From assembly GCF_037892195.1 (NCBI RefSeq), contig NZ_JATACI010000002.1:2356001-2420000 (forward strand): DNA of 64,000 nucleotides, given 5' to 3'. Under the pieces are notes generated by a model. That model was not told where the DNA came from. It saw only the letters and a program-made list of their open reading frames with translations, and made no database searches. Source of the stretch: Yoonia sp. GPGPB17. GTDB lineage: Bacteria; Pseudomonadota; Alphaproteobacteria; Rhodobacterales; Rhodobacteraceae. Below are positions 61,730-64,000 of this stretch, one piece after another. Numbering within the stretch: position 1 is the stretch's first letter; each line of letters begins with the position of its first letter. A program made the position numbers and the translations under genes.

Positions 61730-62334
61730 ACGTGGCGACCGACATTCAGATCCCGACTGAAGATCGCCAGCGCGCTGATCTTTATAACTTCTTAGGGGTC
61801 ATCCTGTCATCGCCACCCGATGAGATGATGCTGGCTCAGGTGGCCAGCCTATCGGGTGATTATACAGATCTGGGGCAGGCTATTGCCACGTTGGCCAAGC
61901 TTGCCAAGCTGAGCAAACCCGAGATGGTCGAACGCGAGTTCAACAATCTGTTTATCGGAATCGGGCGCGGCGAACTCTTGCCCTACGCCAGCTACTACAT
62001 GACCGGTTTTCTCAATGAAAAACCATTGGCGACACTGCGCCTGGATATGTCCCGCCTTGGTTTGACCCGCTCTGAGAATGTGTTCGAACCCGAAGATAAC
62101 ATCGCTTCTTTGATGGAGATCATGGCGGCGATGATTGTTGGTCGTTTTGGTCAGCCCGCGCCCCTATCGGAGCAACGGACGTTCTTTAACGCGCATATCG
62201 CCCCATGGGCCCGCGTGTTTTTTGCCGATCTAGAGGCGGCAGAAGGCTCTGTCTTCTATGCGCCTGTCGGCACTGTTGGCCGCACCTTTATCGAGGTCGA
62301 GGTCGAAGCCTTCCGCATGAGCGGGCAGGCGTAA
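61726..62334 (+). CDS. TorD/DmsD-family molecular chaperone
   Basis: A 202-residue, all-helical chaperone. Motifs: DRQRADLYNFLGVILSSPP at the N-terminus, EREFNNLFIGIGRGELLPYASYYMTGFLNEKPLATLRLDM in the centre and EPEDNIASLMEIMAAMIVGRF. TorD-family proteins bind the Tat signal of molybdoenzymes, here the formate dehydrogenase catalytic subunit or the small Tat protein encoded next, and hold it until the cofactor is inserted. Its place between DUF3306 and the Tat-signal genes supports that role. Confidence 0.9.
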   Translation: MNVATDIQIPTEDRQRADLYNFLGVILSSPPDEMMLAQVASLSGDYTDLGQAIATLAKLAKLSKPEMVEREFNNLFIGIGRGELLPYASYYMTGFLNEKPLATLRLDMSRLGLTRSENVFEPEDNIASLMEIMAAMIVGRFGQPAPLSEQRTFFNAHIAPWARVFFADLEAAEGSVFYAPVGTVGRTFIEVEVEAFRMSGQA

Positions 62335-62412
62335 CCAAATCCCGAACGCGCCCTTAAGGGGGTGTGTTTGGTTCACCGGCGGTCACCGCCACGCAAGAAA
62401 GGAGAGTTATCT

Positions 62413-62610
62413 ATGACTCACCCATCCAGCGAAAAACGCAGCGAAAGCCGCCGTGATTTTCTCAAATTGTCTATGACAGCCGCGCCATTGGCCGCCGCTG
62501 TCGTTGCAACCGGCGCGGACCCGGCTGCGGCATCTGTCGCCGACCTTTCGGATGATACGATACAAGACACCGCGCAGACCCGCGCATATTACGACGCCGC
62601 CCGATTTTAG
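62413..62610 (+). CDS. Small Tat-signal protein of the formate dehydrogenase region
   Basis: A 65-residue protein (TIGR02811-like): MTHPSSEKRSESRRDFLKLSMTAAPLAAAVVATGA is a twin-arginine signal (RRDFLK), followed by a short acidic mature part (ADLSDDTIQDTAQTRAYYDAARF). It is always found just before formate dehydrogenase alpha genes and is thought to be an accessory small subunit. AAGGAGAG lies a few bases before the ATG at 62413. A GC-rich hairpin (62378-62390) precedes that ribosome-binding site. Confidence 0.85.
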   Translation: MTHPSSEKRSESRRDFLKLSMTAAPLAAAVVATGADPAAASVADLSDDTIQDTAQTRAYYDAARF

Positions 62611-62758
62611 TCTGACGCCGTTTGCCGTGACCCTTGTTTGGGTGCGCGGATCAACTGCATCTGGCGACTGGTTGCGTGACGCCCGACTGCCTTGATGCAA
62701 AACCAACAGACCCATGACGTGCAAACGCTGTTTGCGTTGATACGGGGAGGAGAGAAAC

Positions 62759-64000
62759 ATGCTTAGGAAAAAGACCAACGGGGTTGCGCGACGCTCCCAA
62801 CGGACTTCGATCCTGACCGAGGCAGCAAACGCTTCGGTAGACCGCCGCGGATTTCTGCGCGGTTCTGGCCTTGCCATTGGTGGCATGGCCGCGATTGCCG
62901 CGACCGGCGGCACGGTGACCCGTGCTGATGCCGCGACAGCCGCTGTAAGCGGAAACATTGAATTGAGAAAGACCGTTTGCACCCACTGTTCAGTGGGCTG
63001 TTCGGTCATTGCAGAGGTGTCTAACGGTGTCTGGGTCGGCCAAGAGCCCGGCATGGACAGCCCGTTCAACCTGGGCGCCCATTGCGCCAAAGGGGCCGCC
63101 GTACGTGAACACGCCCATGGTGAACGCCGCCTCAAGTACCCCATGAAGAAAGAGAATGGCGAGTGGGTTCGCATCTCTTGGGATCAGGTGATCGACGAAG
63201 TCGGCGACAAGATGTTGCAAATCCGCGAAGAAAGCGGCCCTGACAGCGTTTATTGGTTGGGGTCGGCCAAGCACAGCAACGAACAGGCCTATCTGTTCCG
63301 CAAGTTTGCTGCCTACTGGGGCACGAACAATGTCGACCACCAGGCACGGATTTGTCACTCGACCACTGTGGCTGGTGTGGCAAACACATGGGGCTACGGC
63401 GCCATGACCAACAGCTACAACGACATCCACAATTCCAAGGCGATCTTCATGATCGGATCCAACGCCGCAGAGGCGCATCCGATTTCCATGATGCACATCT
63501 TGCGTGCCAAAGAACGCAACAACGCACCCGTTATCGTATGTGACCCCCGCTTTACGCGGACAGCGGCGCATGCGGATGAGTATGTGCGCTTCCGGCCCGG
63601 TACGGATGTCGCCCTTGTCTGGGGTATCCTCTGGCACATCCTTGAGAACAACTGGCAGGATGATGAGTTCATCCGCACCCGCGTATGGGGCATGGACCAG
63701 ATCAAGGAAGAGGTCGCCAAGTGGACACCTGAAGAGGTTGAGCGTGTAACCGGTACGCCCGGCAGCCAGCTTGAGCGTGTGGCCCGTACCTTGGCTGATA
63801 ATCGTCCCGGCACTGTCATCTGGTGCATGGGTGGCACACAGCACACCAACGGTAACAACAACACCCGCGCCTACTGTGTGTTGCAGCTTGCTTTGGGCAA
63901 CATGGGCGTTAGCGGGGGTGGCACAAACATCTTCCGTGGCCACGACAACGTGCAAGGTGCAACCGATCTTGGCGTTCTGTCGCACACATTGCCAGGCTAC
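62759..64000 (+). CDS. fdhA: Formate dehydrogenase catalytic (alpha) subunit, Tat-exported, partial
   Basis: The ATG at 62759 has GGGGAGGAGAG upstream and opens a frame that runs off the window after 414 residues. It has a twin-arginine signal ([10 protein letters not shown], residues 27-36), a [4Fe-4S] site CTHCSVGC (residues 74-81) with the fourth Cys at about 109, and the molybdopterin-enzyme body ([36 protein letters not shown]). The cofactor ligand is Cys199 in ARICHSTT, where E. coli FdnG has selenocysteine. This is a periplasmic or respiratory, cysteine-type formate dehydrogenase oxidising formate to CO2. TupBCA next door suggests tungsten at the active site. The iron-sulfur beta subunit and cytochrome gene should follow outside the window. 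Confidence 0.93.
   Translation, partial: MLRKKTNGVARRSQRTSILTEAANASVDRRGFLRGSGLAIGGMAAIAATGGTVTRADAATAAVSGNIELRKTVCTHCSVGCSVIAEVSNGVWVGQEPGMDSPFNLGAHCAKGAAVREHAHGERRLKYPMKKENGEWVRISWDQVIDEVGDKMLQIREESGPDSVYWLGSAKHSNEQAYLFRKFAAYWGTNNVDHQARICHSTTVAGVANTWGYGAMTNSYNDIHNSKAIFMIGSNAAEAHPISMMHILRAKERNNAPVIVCDPRFTRTAAHADEYVRFRPGTDVALVWGILWHILENNWQDDEFIRTRVWGMDQIKEEVAKWTPEEVERVTGTPGSQLERVARTLADNRPGTVIWCMGGTQHTNGNNNTRAYCVLQLALGNMGVSGGGTNIFRGHDNVQGATDLGVLSHTLPGY

Noticed and set aside
62407..63985. Minus-strand ORFs of 255 and 331 codons opposite the formate dehydrogenase genes
   Set aside because: The plus strand encodes the Tat small protein and catalytic subunit with all expected motifs; the opposite ORFs are shadows of high-GC codon use.
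1..64000. CRISPR arrays, insertion sequences, integrase or phage genes
   Set aside because: No regularly spaced repeats, transposase or integrase motifs were seen on reading both strands and the translated frames.

Overview
The window looks like chromosome from an alphaproteobacterium of the Rhodobacteraceae (Roseobacter group). The basis is the protein set: a monomeric NADP-isocitrate dehydrogenase, MlaFED with a STAS-fused permease, DUF6505/DUF6494/DUF3305/DUF3306 genes around a periplasmic formate dehydrogenase, CUT1 sugar ABC genes and FnrL-type boxes. GC is judged by eye at somewhat under 60%. No rRNA, tRNA, CRISPR array, prophage or insertion sequence was recognised, and both window ends cut genes.

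Layout. (1) 1-626: end of a PfkB-type sugar kinase operon. (2) 759-5160: DUF2267 gene, then an MCE/Mla-type lipid transport operon (permease, ATPase, MCE protein, auxiliary lipoprotein) and a small lipoprotein. (3) 5208-8014: small exported proteins and a LuxR-type regulator whose reading frame appears to run on into an alpha/beta-hydrolase. (4) 8201-19177: a catabolic locus. A CUT1 ABC importer, a Tm-1-like protein and a class II aldolase are on the minus strand. A GntR regulator, an MBL-fold lactonase-like enzyme, a HAD-IIA hydrolase, a second class II aldolase and a D-ribulokinase-like FGGY kinase are on the plus strand. A shared palindrome (TTTGTATACAAA) precedes both arms. (5) 19269-24409: DUF2892 protein, a MacB/LolD-type ABC exporter with HlyD-type adaptor, and a universal stress protein. 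(6) 24525-29675: isocitrate dehydrogenase, long-chain acyl-CoA synthetase and a BASS-family transporter. (7) 29696-52566: a large exopolysaccharide locus with Wza, YjbE-like, YjbF, YjbH, a PPP phosphatase, tyrosine autokinase, MarR-type EPS regulator, ManNAc-uronate synthesis (WecB/WecC), Wzy, Wzx, three glycosyltransferases, a bi-domain oxidoreductase, a heparinase-like protein, a WecA-like initiating transferase and an acyltransferase. (8) 52695-64000: a second BASS transporter, a tungstate importer (TupBCA) and a formate dehydrogenase maturation/structural locus running off the right edge.

The last block reads as one functional unit: tungstate uptake, an Mrp-type ATPase, an FdhX-like poly-ferredoxin, DUF3305/3306 proteins, a TorD chaperone, a Tat-signal small subunit and a cysteine-type, Tat-exported formate dehydrogenase. 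The exopolysaccharide block reads as a Wzx/Wzy-type pathway with a group-4-capsule-like export module. Four FNR/FnrL-type boxes (TTGAT-N4-GTCAA) precede the DUF2267 gene, the mla/lipoprotein intergenic region, the ABC exporter and the Usp gene, which suggests a scattered oxygen-responsive regulon.

About ten genes are interrupted by single-base frameshifts, many inside runs of five C or G that would restore the frame if they were six. The conserved family sequence simply continues in the next frame. I treat these as probable homopolymer errors in the assembly, not as real pseudogenes, and annotate the full span of each gene.
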